From Labilibaculum sp. DW002 (lineage in GTDB: Bacteria; Bacteroidota; Bacteroidia; Bacteroidales; Marinifilaceae): a stretch of 64,000 nucleotides of DNA. Position numbers and translations under genes: made by a program. The notes under the pieces were generated by a model. It worked only from the letters and a program-made list of their open reading frames with translations, ran no database searches and had not been told where the DNA came from. The DNA is taken from the NCBI RefSeq assembly GCF_029029525.1, contig NZ_JAKJSC010000001.1, positions 372,001-436,000 on the forward strand. Reading direction: 5' to 3'. This document shows, in pieces, positions 35,328 through 46,804 of the stretch. Position 1 is the first letter of the stretch. The number at the start of each line of letters is the position of its first letter.

Positions 35328-36155
35328 TTATGAATTACCTACACATATTCCTTTACTTCTTAAAAACCACGAATCAATATATGATCTGAATTTAGTGTTG
35401 TATTTTCGTTGATAATTTTCATCAAAAACGATAAGCCTTTGACCATTCTCTTGTGGCAAATTTTCCAATCCTAGTTGATTGTCAGTATTTTCAGATTCAT
35501 AAAACTGCAAGGATGAACTTTTGCATACTTTTGAAAATATTCTTTTACATGCTTCTATTATTGAGACAGAAAAAGTACTTGAATCGAGGTAAACTCTAAA
35601 TTCAATCTCTTTATTTAAAGCCATTTTTGCTAAACTAGACAGAACCGATTTAGATGGTTTTACGGTTGTAGCAAAGACATTAACATCATCTATTTCTGTA
35701 TTTGAACTTTCTCCTGTAAGAATGTATAACGGTTGCTTTATTCCATCAATAATTTCCGCTATTCTTGGATTAGATGACAGTTTGCAAGAATTTTCACAAG
35801 GAGCCATTACAACATGCCACTTTTTATCTTGAAAAACTTCACTTGAAAAAAATGAAAGTAAATTACCTTCAAAAGGATATAGCTTAATTTGAGTATCGTC
35901 AAGCGGATAATTCTTCAATAGCTTCGTTTTTATTACCTCTAACTCGTTTACAGCAATGTTTTGAAGAATTGGAGCAAGATCTCTTACCATTGAAAATCCA
36001 AAATTTGCTTTTTTCCACGTTTGTACAATACAAATTTCGGAACCTGACTGATATAGATGCTTCATGGCAAATTGAATTGCTCTCCAATTTCCTTCTGAAA
36101 AATCTGCAAGAATTAAAATCTTCTCGTTTGGCTTATTATTTCTTTTGGTTTGCAT
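35328..36155 (-). CDS. Usp-like protein (divergent)
   Basis: 275 residues. The N-terminal half resembles a Usp domain (EKILILADFSEGNWRAIQFAMKHLYQSGSEICIVQTW), and a second degenerate half begins near VNVFATTVKPSKSVLSSLAKMAL. No ATP-binding glycine motif is visible. First gene of a two-gene operon, with a -7 box 17 bp upstream of its ATG. Confidence 0.65.
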   Translation of the reverse strand: MQTKRNNKPNEKILILADFSEGNWRAIQFAMKHLYQSGSEICIVQTWKKANFGFSMVRDLAPILQNIAVNELEVIKTKLLKNYPLDDTQIKLYPFEGNLLSFFSSEVFQDKKWHVVMAPCENSCKLSSNPRIAEIIDGIKQPLYILTGESSNTEIDDVNVFATTVKPSKSVLSSLAKMALNKEIEFRVYLDSSTFSVSIIEACKRIFSKVCKSSSLQFYESENTDNQLGLENLPQENGQRLIVFDENYQRKYNTKFRSYIDSWFLRSKGICVGNS

Positions 36156-36171
36156 GTTTCTTTTTTATTTA

Positions 36172-36179
36172 CAAAACTA
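36172..36179 (-). promoter_or_regulatory. -7 box (TAGTTTTG) for the usp operon
   Basis: Full TAnnTTTG match on minus. Start of transcription near 36165, about 10 nt before the ATG. Confidence 0.5.
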
Positions 36180-36372
36180 CAGCCCAGCGAAATGAATCGA
36201 AACAGGATGACACCTACTTCGTATGGGGAGAATCCCTACTTCTGCTTTTTTTTCTCATAAAGATTTCATGCAAAGAGGTGAACATTAGCTTTTACCCACA
36301 CTTATTTTGAATTTATAACGAACATTAACATTTTGAACACTAAAAATCAATCTAACCGATGGTTATTTTTTA

Positions 36373-36380
36373 TACATTTG
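36373..36380 (+). promoter_or_regulatory. -7 box (TACATTTG)
   Basis: Full TAnnTTTG match. It places transcription near 36387 and so favours the downstream ATG at 36399 for the small gene that follows. Confidence 0.5.
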
Positions 36381-36398
36381 CTATTCGAAAATTTGAAT

Positions 36399-36728
36399 AT
36401 GAAAAAACAGTCTATTTTATTATTACTCTTGGCTATTTTATTTGTAATGGTGCCAGTCATGCAACATATCAGTAAAATAAATCAGGAAAATAGTATCGAA
36501 TCATTTGCTGATTTGATGCCTGAGGCTGAAGATATTTCATCAGAAAATGAGAATATAGACGGAGAAGAACTAAATATGTCAGAAACAAGTCAAAGTTATT
36601 TATTAGCAAGCACTTCGTTTTATTATTTTAGCTATTCGGAACACTTTCATTATCCTAAAAACATTGTATCCCCGCCTCCACAGGGTAAATTTTTAAACTT
36701 CAAGAATTCCTTTCAAATTAGATCTTAG
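36399..36728 (+). CDS. Small exported or membrane-anchored protein, unknown
   Basis: 109 residues from MKKQSILLLLLAILFVMV, chosen over an in-frame ATG at 36333 because the -7 box lies between them. An N-terminal hydrophobic helix is followed by an acidic stretch (LMPEAEDISSENENIDGEE) and an aromatic tail (YYFSYSEHFHYPKNIVSPPPQGKF). I do not recognise the family. The tail pattern could be a periplasmic peptide or a small anchored factor. Confidence 0.5.
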   Translation: MKKQSILLLLLAILFVMVPVMQHISKINQENSIESFADLMPEAEDISSENENIDGEELNMSETSQSYLLASTSFYYFSYSEHFHYPKNIVSPPPQGKFLNFKNSFQIRS

Positions 36729-36878
36729 ATAATCTAGTAATAGTATTATCAAACTTTTTTCAGACAATAATATCTAAGGTGAGTATTTGTGCACACTAAT
36801 AAAAGAATAATAGTCTAGAACATGATAGCCTATTGTATATTCTGTTGCGCATATCAATAAAATAAGAATAAGTAAGAA

Positions 36879-37502
36879 ATGAAAACACCAATTACTCAAA
36901 AAAATAGGAAGTCTAGATTTCAACTTCTTCATCAGTATTATTCGTATACTGGCTTTTATCAATTCTTAGGACAAAATATCAAAAAAGCAATACTACCATT
37001 GGTTTTACTAATTGGAGGAGCTATTTTATTAGAGCACTACGTTTTAGATTTCCATACGCTCTTTGAAGAAACAACTAAAGACTATTCTGTTATTAGTATT
37101 TTCTCGCTCTTTTTTGCTTCCGAATCGTTTTTGGGGCTAATCCCACCTGAATTATTCATTGCTTGGGTAAAAACTTTACCTGAACCTGCGCTCCATTTAT
37201 CACTTTTAGCCTTGCTCTCCTATATTGGAGGGTGCATATCCTATATTATCGGAAAAACAGTATTAACAATTCCTGCTGTAAAAAAAGTAGTTGAGAACAG
37301 AATGAAGAAGCATATTGTTAATTTAAGAAAATGGGGTGGTTTTCTTATCGTTGTTGGAGCCCTACTTCCTTTACCATTTTCAATGGTAAGTATGGCTTCT
37401 GGGATTATCAATTTTAGCTTTAAGAAGTACCTTTTATTTGGCTTATTTCGCTTTTTAAGATTCTTTTTATTCGCTATTGCTATTTTCAATATCATGAACT
37501 AA
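36879..37502 (+). CDS. VTT/DedA-type membrane protein
   Basis: 207 residues with four to five hydrophobic helices. Between them are FFASESFLGLIPPELFIAWV and YIGGCISYIIGKTV, and then GGFLIVVGALLPLPFSMVSMASGIINFSF, which matches the SNARE-associated/DedA core (G-x-x-x-P, then a G near the end of the re-entrant loop). DedA proteins act as membrane lipid flippases or in proton-motive force upkeep. Followed by two terminators. Monocistronic. Confidence 0.75.
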   Translation: MKTPITQKNRKSRFQLLHQYYSYTGFYQFLGQNIKKAILPLVLLIGGAILLEHYVLDFHTLFEETTKDYSVISIFSLFFASESFLGLIPPELFIAWVKTLPEPALHLSLLALLSYIGGCISYIIGKTVLTIPAVKKVVENRMKKHIVNLRKWGGFLIVVGALLPLPFSMVSMASGIINFSFKKYLLFGLFRFLRFFLFAIAIFNIMN

Positions 37503-37526
37503 AATAGCTTTGCATTCTGCTATTTT
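37501..37526 (+). terminator. Hairpin directly after the DedA-like gene
   Basis: Perfect AAAATAGC/GCTATTTT stem overlapping the stop codon, 10-nt loop. The TTTT lies inside the stem, so termination is probably weak. Confidence 0.45.
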
Positions 37527-37554
37527 GGAGAGAATAATTACCTGTAAAAACAAG

Positions 37555-37585
37555 AAAAGATCGACAAGTTAAGTATCGATCTTTT
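37555..37585. terminator. Bidirectional terminator
   Basis: AAAAGATCGA/TCGATCTTTT stem with an 11-nt loop, between the DedA-like gene (plus) and the 117-residue gene (minus). Shares its core with the tRNA-Leu terminator. Confidence 0.8.
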
Positions 37586-37608
37586 TAAGCTTAATGATGT
37601 ATTTTTTT

Positions 37609-37962
37609 TTACAATTCGATTGGCGACATTACAAACACGCCAAAGCATTCCTTGTTATCGTAACTGTGTCCTACAATCTGATTGTTAGCATTCAAAACAC
37701 CTTCCCAAGTATCCAAATGGTACTCGAACTCTTTTTCAACATCCAATAATTCAACTTTTGTACCTGTAATCTTCAAATTGCAGCCATCAAACGTTCCTTC
37801 GACATCTTGTTGCACTCGAAAAGGAGTTTCTCCTTCAATACGCTCTGTATAAACAACAACTCCTGTAATACTTTCTCCTGTTTGTGTAAATTCAGCAAAG
37901 CCTTCGTCTTTACCAAAACCAAAATCTTCGTTAAAAGTCCAACGACCTGTAATATTCTTCAT
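37609..37962 (-). CDS. Conserved hypothetical protein, beta-rich
   Basis: 117 residues, no signal peptide. Alternating strands such as GRWTFNEDFGFGKDEGFAEFTQTGESITGVVVYTER suggest a small beta-barrel like lipocalin-type hypotheticals. I do not recognise it. It has its own -7 box at 37984 and ends in a terminator, so it is likely a real monocistronic gene. Confidence 0.65.
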   Translation of the reverse strand: MKNITGRWTFNEDFGFGKDEGFAEFTQTGESITGVVVYTERIEGETPFRVQQDVEGTFDGCNLKITGTKVELLDVEKEFEYHLDTWEGVLNANNQIVGHSYDNKECFGVFVMSPIEL

Positions 37963-37983
37963 GGCTTGTTTTTAATTTTAGAA

Positions 37984-37991
37984 CAAAAGTA
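37984..37991 (-). promoter_or_regulatory. -7 box (TACTTTTG)
   Basis: Full TAnnTTTG match on minus, 22 bp before the ATG of the 117-residue gene. Confidence 0.5.
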
Positions 37992-38065
37992 ATAAAATGA
38001 CAAAAGTGATGGTAACTGAATCATAAATTTAATGAAGAAAAAACCTAGCATTCATAATTCTCTTC

Positions 38066-38073
38066 TATCTTTG
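38066..38073 (+). promoter_or_regulatory. -7 box (TATCTTTG) for mnmE
   Basis: Full TAnnTTTG match. Transcription would begin near 38080, after the upstream in-frame ATG at 38032, so translation should start at 38098. Confidence 0.6.
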
Positions 38074-38097
38074 CAAAAGTTTATAACAATAAAGAAT

Positions 38098-39495
38098 ATG
38101 ATTGATCAATCTACTATATGTGCGATTTCTACAGCTCCTGGCAACGGAGCCATTGCGATTGTGCGCCTTTCTGGAGCAAATGCTCTAACAATTTGCGATA
38201 AGGTGTTTGTTGCTGCAAGCAAAAAATCTATTGCAGAACAAAAAGCAAATACCGTTCATTTTGGAACCATCCAAGATGGCGAAGATATTATCGACGAGGT
38301 TTTGGTGACTATTTTTAAAGCACCGCACTCCTACACGGGCGAAAACAGTATCGAAATTGCCTGCCATGGTGCTCCTTTTATTCAATACCGTATTTTACAG
38401 GTATTACTTAAAAATGGTGCTCGTAGTGCTAATCCTGGAGAATATACCCAACGAGCCTTTTTAAATGGCAAAATGGACCTTTCACAAGCCGAAGCTGTCG
38501 CTGATTTAATAGCATCAAGTTCAGCTGCTGCTCATAAAGTCGCATTGCAGCAAATGCGTGGAGGTTTCTCTAACGAAATAGCCAATTTACGCGGCCGCCT
38601 GTTAAACTTCATTTCTTTAATTGAACTAGAACTCGATTTTGGTGAAGAAGATGTTGAATTTGCAGATCGAACTCAATTAACCAGTTTAGTGAACGAAATT
38701 CAGGGATTAATCCAGAAATTGGTTAATTCTTTTGAGTTGGGTAATGTAATTAAGAATGGTGTTCCTGTTGCTATTGTCGGCAATACTAATGTTGGAAAGT
38801 CAACTCTTTTAAATGCTCTTTTAAATGAAGATCGCGCCATTGTTTCCGATATTGCAGGTACTACACGTGATGTGATTGAAGATACCATTAACCTTGGCGG
38901 GATCACCTTCCGATTTATCGATACAGCGGGTATTCGAACAACTCTTGATAAAATTGAGAGCATGGGAATTGAGCGTACTTACAGCAAAATGAAACAGGCT
39001 CAAATCGTTCTTCTACTAATTGATGCTGACCGTAACATTGAAGATGTAAATGATTCAATTCTTAAAGTAAACGAAGCTATTGATCGTGAGGCACAACATT
39101 TGATTATATGCATTAATAAAATTGATTTGATTCCAGATCCTCAAGGATTTGCAAAAAGCTTAATCGGTGTACAAACAGATGATAAATTGCTTTTTATATC
39201 TGCAAAACAAAAGCAAAACATCGATTCCTTAACCAAGGAACTTCTAAAAACAGTAAATATGGGTACAATTAATGAGCAAGATGTAATTGTGACCAACATT
39301 CGCCATTTCGAAGCTCTTAAAAATGCCTTAGGAAGTATTGATAGAGTAAATACTGGCTTAGAAGGCCAGATCCCTACTGATTTCCTTGCTCAAGACATTC
39401 GTGAATGCCTTCATTTCCTAGGTGAAATTACTGGAGATATTAGTACTGATGAAGTTCTAGGGAATATCTTTAAGAATTTCTGTATCGGCAAGTAA
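38098..39495 (+). CDS. mnmE: tRNA uridine-34 modification GTPase MnmE
   Basis: 465 residues from MIDQSTICAISTAPGNGAIAIVRLSG. The N-terminal tetrahydrofolate-binding domain is followed by a helical domain with an inserted Ras-like G domain (G1 GNTNVGKSTLLN, G3 DTAG, G4 NKID) and the invariant C-terminal CIGK with its catalytic Cys. With MnmG it installs the carboxymethylaminomethyl group on U34 of tRNAs. The longer frame from 38032 is rejected on promoter position. Ends in a very strong terminator. Confidence 0.96.
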   Translation: MIDQSTICAISTAPGNGAIAIVRLSGANALTICDKVFVAASKKSIAEQKANTVHFGTIQDGEDIIDEVLVTIFKAPHSYTGENSIEIACHGAPFIQYRILQVLLKNGARSANPGEYTQRAFLNGKMDLSQAEAVADLIASSSAAAHKVALQQMRGGFSNEIANLRGRLLNFISLIELELDFGEEDVEFADRTQLTSLVNEIQGLIQKLVNSFELGNVIKNGVPVAIVGNTNVGKSTLLNALLNEDRAIVSDIAGTTRDVIEDTINLGGITFRFIDTAGIRTTLDKIESMGIERTYSKMKQAQIVLLLIDADRNIEDVNDSILKVNEAIDREAQHLIICINKIDLIPDPQGFAKSLIGVQTDDKLLFISAKQKQNIDSLTKELLKTVNMGTINEQDVIVTNIRHFEALKNALGSIDRVNTGLEGQIPTDFLAQDIRECLHFLGEITGDISTDEVLGNIFKNFCIGK

Positions 39496-39578
39496 CCAAC
39501 TTAACTAACTGAATTGTTGATGATTGCATTTCCATTATTAACAAATAGACACATAATAAATTACAACCCGAATAATTA

Positions 39579-39617
39579 AAGAAAGCCCTATTTTAACCGG
39601 TAAAATAGGGCTTTCTT
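39579..39617 (+). terminator. mnmE terminator
   Basis: Perfect 17-bp inverted repeat (39579-39595 with 39601-39617) around ACCGG. The T-rich end is inside the stem (CTTTCTTATT). Confidence 0.85.
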
Positions 39618-39976
39618 ATTCTCACCTTTTGATCTTTCTATTACCATCCCCTAATGGTATAGGATTTTTTCGTATCCCATTTGCATCATTATTTCGGAGT
39701 GCTATCCCAGAGATTTTTTGTTCTATCCACTCCAAAAATCGAAGCGAGGTCATCAAACCCAGTTACGGAAATTTAACAACCGTTACATAAAATATCTTGG
39801 CTACAAAATAAGGCACTTCAGATAATTCATAAAATATTTTGTCAAATTTTTGAGGTGAAAAAATTTTCTTTTTTACACTGATAATTCTTTGCTGTATTAT
39901 GACAGTACTTACTTCATGTGCTCATTTTGTTCTTCCATGCTTGTTAATTTGTAGCCACTATAAAACCGTCTGCATC

Positions 39977-40115
39977 AGCTTAAAAAAAAGCTCCTCCTGC
40001 CTGCACCACTATTACACAATGCTTCAATAATTTGAAATGACAGGCGGATGCTTTAATTACTAACCACTAACTATTTTTAATATAATTCCAAATTGATTAG
40101 AATATCGATTCGACG
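39977..40115 (-). repeat. Downstream copy of duplicated 3' element (with GH2 C-terminal remnant)
   Basis: About 120 bp nearly identical to 40204-40322. It includes TGCCTGCACCACTA, TTCAATAATTTGAA and GACAGGCGGATGC and ends AGCTTTTTTTT on minus. At its promoter-proximal end the minus strand still encodes EFSFIVESIF and a stop, matching [10 protein letters not shown]-stop of the intact GH2 gene. A stop codon immediately precedes this remnant. Confidence 0.7.
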
Positions 40116-40203
40116 ATAAAACTAAACTCTTACGTTTAGCCGTTTTGTACATAAGTTTACACTTAACCCAAAAATATCCTAATCACGATAAAAGTTCTAT
40201 GTG

Positions 40204-43505
<3,302 letters not shown>

Positions 43506-43518
43506 TCAGATTATCTGA

Positions 43519-45003
43519 TTAATGTACCTCAAGTTGCCCTTTAGAATCTGCTTTTTTAAGATTTCTTACACCTGTTGTTCCACCACCATTTAAAGTCAAA
43601 TCTATTGGTTTATTGGTTTTCCATGCACCTCTTGTAAAATCAGGAATTTCAATAGAATTTGATTTATTGGCAATAGACCATTCACTTAAAGGTGTAATAC
43701 AACTCCAGGATGCAGCATCATATACATCCATATCCATTGGCAAGCCGTTACGTAAGCAGTCAATTAAACGCCAATCCATTACGAAATCCATGCCACCATG
43801 ACCACCAACTTGTTTGGCCATTTCACCAACTCTTCGGATAATTTCAGGAGTGTATTTTTCTTCTAATTCTTTAAATTTTGTATCATCTATCACGTTATGC
43901 CCGAATGCAATATGCTGTTTAGGCCATTTTTGTGCAAAACATTTTGTTCCGCTCAACATATGAATTCTTGAATAAGGTCTTGGAGAACTAATATCATGCT
44001 GTATCATTATGGTTCGTCCCATATTGGTACGAATCATCTGCATATCCATATTACCTCTCATTTCCCATCCTACGAATTTTTCAAAGAAGGAATCTTCTTT
44101 AGCCATCTCAGCAATTCGATGCTTCAATGTAAAATCTTCAGACATCATGGATGTTAAGTAATCCATTTTGTCACCTCGATTAATATTCATTGCTTGGCAA
44201 ATAGGTCCTAAACCATGGGTTGGGTATACATTTGCCTTACGTTTGTTCTCATGTAAACGCCACATTCTAGTGTATGCTCCATCAGACATTTTATCATCTT
44301 TTGGCTTATTAAAATGCCAATAATCAAGATCGTGAATATAGGCGCCTTCTCCGTGAATAAGATCACCAAATGCACCTTGCTGAGCCATGCTAATGGTTAA
44401 CATTTCGAAGAAATCATAGCAACAATTTTCTAAAATAACACAATGCTTACGGGTACGCTCTGATGTTTCAACCATTTGCCAGCATTCGTCCATTGTTTTA
44501 GCTGTAGAAACTTCAACAGCCGCATGACTGTCAGCTTCCATTGCAGCGATAGCCACAGGTACGTGCCATTCCCATGGTGTAGCTATATAAACAAGATCAA
44601 CCAAACCACTTTCACACAATTCCTTGAATCCTAAATCACCTCCAACAAATTCTTTGGCTTTTGGTAAACCTGCATCTGATAGAATTTTTTGCCCACCATC
44701 AACAGCAGCTTGCCTAATATCACAAAGAGCTGTTATTTCGACACCTTCGATATAAGTCATACGTTTTACTGCTCCTGAACCACGATCACCTATACCAACA
44801 AATCCAACACGAACTGTATCGAGTTTTGGGGCAGCATAACCACACATATTGAAATTCATTGATGGATTTCTTGATGCAGCAGCTTTTATATAAGCCAAAT
44901 TACTTTCATCTTTGGTGCTTGAACAAGCTGCAAGTGGTGCTGCAGCAAGTACACCGGCTCCAAGAGCCAAATTACTTAGAAATGATCTTCGGTTTGTTGT
45001 CAT
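43519..45003 (-). CDS. GH109-like glycosidase (Gfo/Idh/MocA fold, exported)
   Basis: 494 residues. The twin-arginine signal TTNRRSFLSNLALGAGVLAAAP is followed by a lipobox-like LAAC. The Rossmann domain begins VRVGFVGIGDRGSGAVKRM. Features shared with GH109 alpha-N-acetylgalactosaminidases are PWEWHVP, EVSTAKTMDECW, the YPTHGLGPICQAMNINRGD segment, GGHGGMDFVMDW and VYDAASWSCITPLSEWSI. GH109 enzymes use bound NAD+ to remove alpha-GalNAc by an elimination-type mechanism. Position between sulfatase and GH2 genes supports a mucin-type substrate. -7 box at 45038. Confidence 0.88.
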   Translation of the reverse strand: MTTNRRSFLSNLALGAGVLAAAPLAACSSTKDESNLAYIKAAASRNPSMNFNMCGYAAPKLDTVRVGFVGIGDRGSGAVKRMTYIEGVEITALCDIRQAAVDGGQKILSDAGLPKAKEFVGGDLGFKELCESGLVDLVYIATPWEWHVPVAIAAMEADSHAAVEVSTAKTMDECWQMVETSERTRKHCVILENCCYDFFEMLTISMAQQGAFGDLIHGEGAYIHDLDYWHFNKPKDDKMSDGAYTRMWRLHENKRKANVYPTHGLGPICQAMNINRGDKMDYLTSMMSEDFTLKHRIAEMAKEDSFFEKFVGWEMRGNMDMQMIRTNMGRTIMIQHDISSPRPYSRIHMLSGTKCFAQKWPKQHIAFGHNVIDDTKFKELEEKYTPEIIRRVGEMAKQVGGHGGMDFVMDWRLIDCLRNGLPMDMDVYDAASWSCITPLSEWSIANKSNSIEIPDFTRGAWKTNKPIDLTLNGGGTTGVRNLKKADSKGQLEVH

Positions 45004-45037
45004 GTTTATACTTGATTTTGTATTTATTTCTACTATC

Positions 45038-45045
45038 CAAAACTA
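45038..45045 (-). promoter_or_regulatory. -7 box (TAGTTTTG) before GH109
   Basis: Full TAnnTTTG match 35 bp upstream of the GH109 ATG. It suggests an internal promoter for GH109 and GH2. Confidence 0.45.
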
Positions 45046-45285
45046 TTAAACATTAGGAATGAAAAGGGGGAAAAATCATTCAACCTATGTGTACAAATCA
45101 GTAATTATTGCATTTTATTCAACTATTAAAGCAAAAAACAATGATTATCACCTAAAATCTTCTTTTGTTTACTTCTTATTTACCAAAATATTATAAGTAA
45201 GCAGATTGGATTTTAACTACATACTACATGATTTTTTTATCTACTCTCCCTTCTGCAACTATTCAGAACCTATTAACTTGAATGC

Positions 45286-46716
45286 CTACTTGATTTCCTT
45301 CTCATAGAGAAATGGAAATTCTATTGACTCTTCATGTTCCTTCTCAAAGAGTTTTTTCATCTGAGCAACAACATCAGGATGCTGTTCTGCGATATTTATC
45401 TTCTCGTAAGGATCAGATTCTAGATCGTACAACTCAATTGGAGTATTCTCTTTCGTGATTTTCACACGAACTGCTTTCCATTTCCCCTTTCTTATAGCCT
45501 GCTTATCGCCAGTGTAGCCATGGAATTCCCAATAGAGCAAGTCATGTTCAGCCTGTTTCTCTCCAAGCAGCTCTGGCAAAAATGATATACCATCTACATC
45601 TTCAGGTGTTTCCACTCCTGCCACATCACAAAAAGTTGAAAAAATATCCCAAAAGGCCGAAACATGATTCGACACACTTCCAGCTTCAACATTACCTGGC
45701 CATTTCACAATAAAAGGAGTACGAATTCCCCCTTCATATAAAGATCTCTTATTCCCTCTTAATCCTCCAGAACTATTAAAAAATTTAGGATCATTTCCTC
45801 CTTCAACATGAGGTCCATTATCGGAAGCAAAAATGATAATTGTATTCTCGTCCAAGCCTAATTCCTTTAACAAAGTATTCAATTTGCCGATATCTCCATC
45901 CATATGTGATACCATTGCTGCATATGCCGCTCTGGGGTGATCCTGTTTCCCATAATGACCTCCCGACCATGGTTTTTCGGGAAATTCCCCTTTAAACTTC
46001 GCCAGATATTTTTCAGGAATAACCATTTCAGCATGTGGGATTGCGTAGGCCAGATAAAGGAAAAATGGCTTTTCTTTATTCTCCCTGATAAAATCAATTG
46101 CTCTTCGCGTTGTTTCATCATGACTATACATCTTTTGCTGTCTATTCTTATTTTCAGGGTAGAATACCTTTTTGTCATTCTCCCACAAATACTCTGGAAA
46201 GTAATGGTGTGCTTTCATCTGACAGTTGTACCCAAAGAAATAATCAAATCCCATTTTCAGAGGATCACTATCTGATCCTGGAAAGCCAAGTCCCCACTTA
46301 CCAACACAAGCAGTAGTATATCCTGCATTTTTTAGAGAGTGAGCTACAGTGCGGGTCTCAGATGGCATAGCCATTTGCCCTTCAGGTTTTATTTCCTTAT
46401 TACCACGAACAATAGAATGTCCGGTATGTTTTCCTGTCAAAAGGGCACATCTTGATGGAGCACAAACCGTACAGCCCGTATAATGATTGGTAAAACGAAC
46501 CCCTTCCGAAGCCATTCTGTCCAGATTAGGGGTTTCTATGATCTTCTGTCCGTAACAGCCCAGATCACCATAACCCAAATCATCAGCAAGAATGTATATA
46601 ATGTTGGATTGCTTTGTTTCTGGTTTTTTATCCTTAATAGAACAGGCAGACAGGCTTAGTAAAGCTGTTGCGCCAAGGCTTATAATTGATTTGTTTGAAG
46701 TTAATTGCATCATCAA
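45286..46716 (-). CDS. Sulfatase, S1 family lipoprotein
   Basis: 476 residues. Lipoprotein signal with lipobox LSAC. Metal site ILADDLGYGDLGCYG (near 41), and the formylglycine signature C85-APSRCALLTGKHTGH with C85 to be matured to FGly by an anaerobic or FGE-type enzyme. Further sites are GKWGLGFPG and ASDNGPH. It removes sulfate esters from sugars. Comparable arylsulfatase-like S1 members act on sulfated GlcNAc or Gal of mucins; the exact subfamily is not assigned. Confidence 0.9.
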   Translation of the reverse strand: MMMQLTSNKSIISLGATALLSLSACSIKDKKPETKQSNIIYILADDLGYGDLGCYGQKIIETPNLDRMASEGVRFTNHYTGCTVCAPSRCALLTGKHTGHSIVRGNKEIKPEGQMAMPSETRTVAHSLKNAGYTTACVGKWGLGFPGSDSDPLKMGFDYFFGYNCQMKAHHYFPEYLWENDKKVFYPENKNRQQKMYSHDETTRRAIDFIRENKEKPFFLYLAYAIPHAEMVIPEKYLAKFKGEFPEKPWSGGHYGKQDHPRAAYAAMVSHMDGDIGKLNTLLKELGLDENTIIIFASDNGPHVEGGNDPKFFNSSGGLRGNKRSLYEGGIRTPFIVKWPGNVEAGSVSNHVSAFWDIFSTFCDVAGVETPEDVDGISFLPELLGEKQAEHDLLYWEFHGYTGDKQAIRKGKWKAVRVKITKENTPIELYDLESDPYEKINIAEQHPDVVAQMKKLFEKEHEESIEFPFLYEKEIK

Positions 46717-46804
46717 TTTTAAATTGAATTATTAATCTGATATCAGGCTAAACAAAAGAGTATTAGGTTTTATTTATTCGCTTCCAATTATTTGTAAACT
46801 CTAA

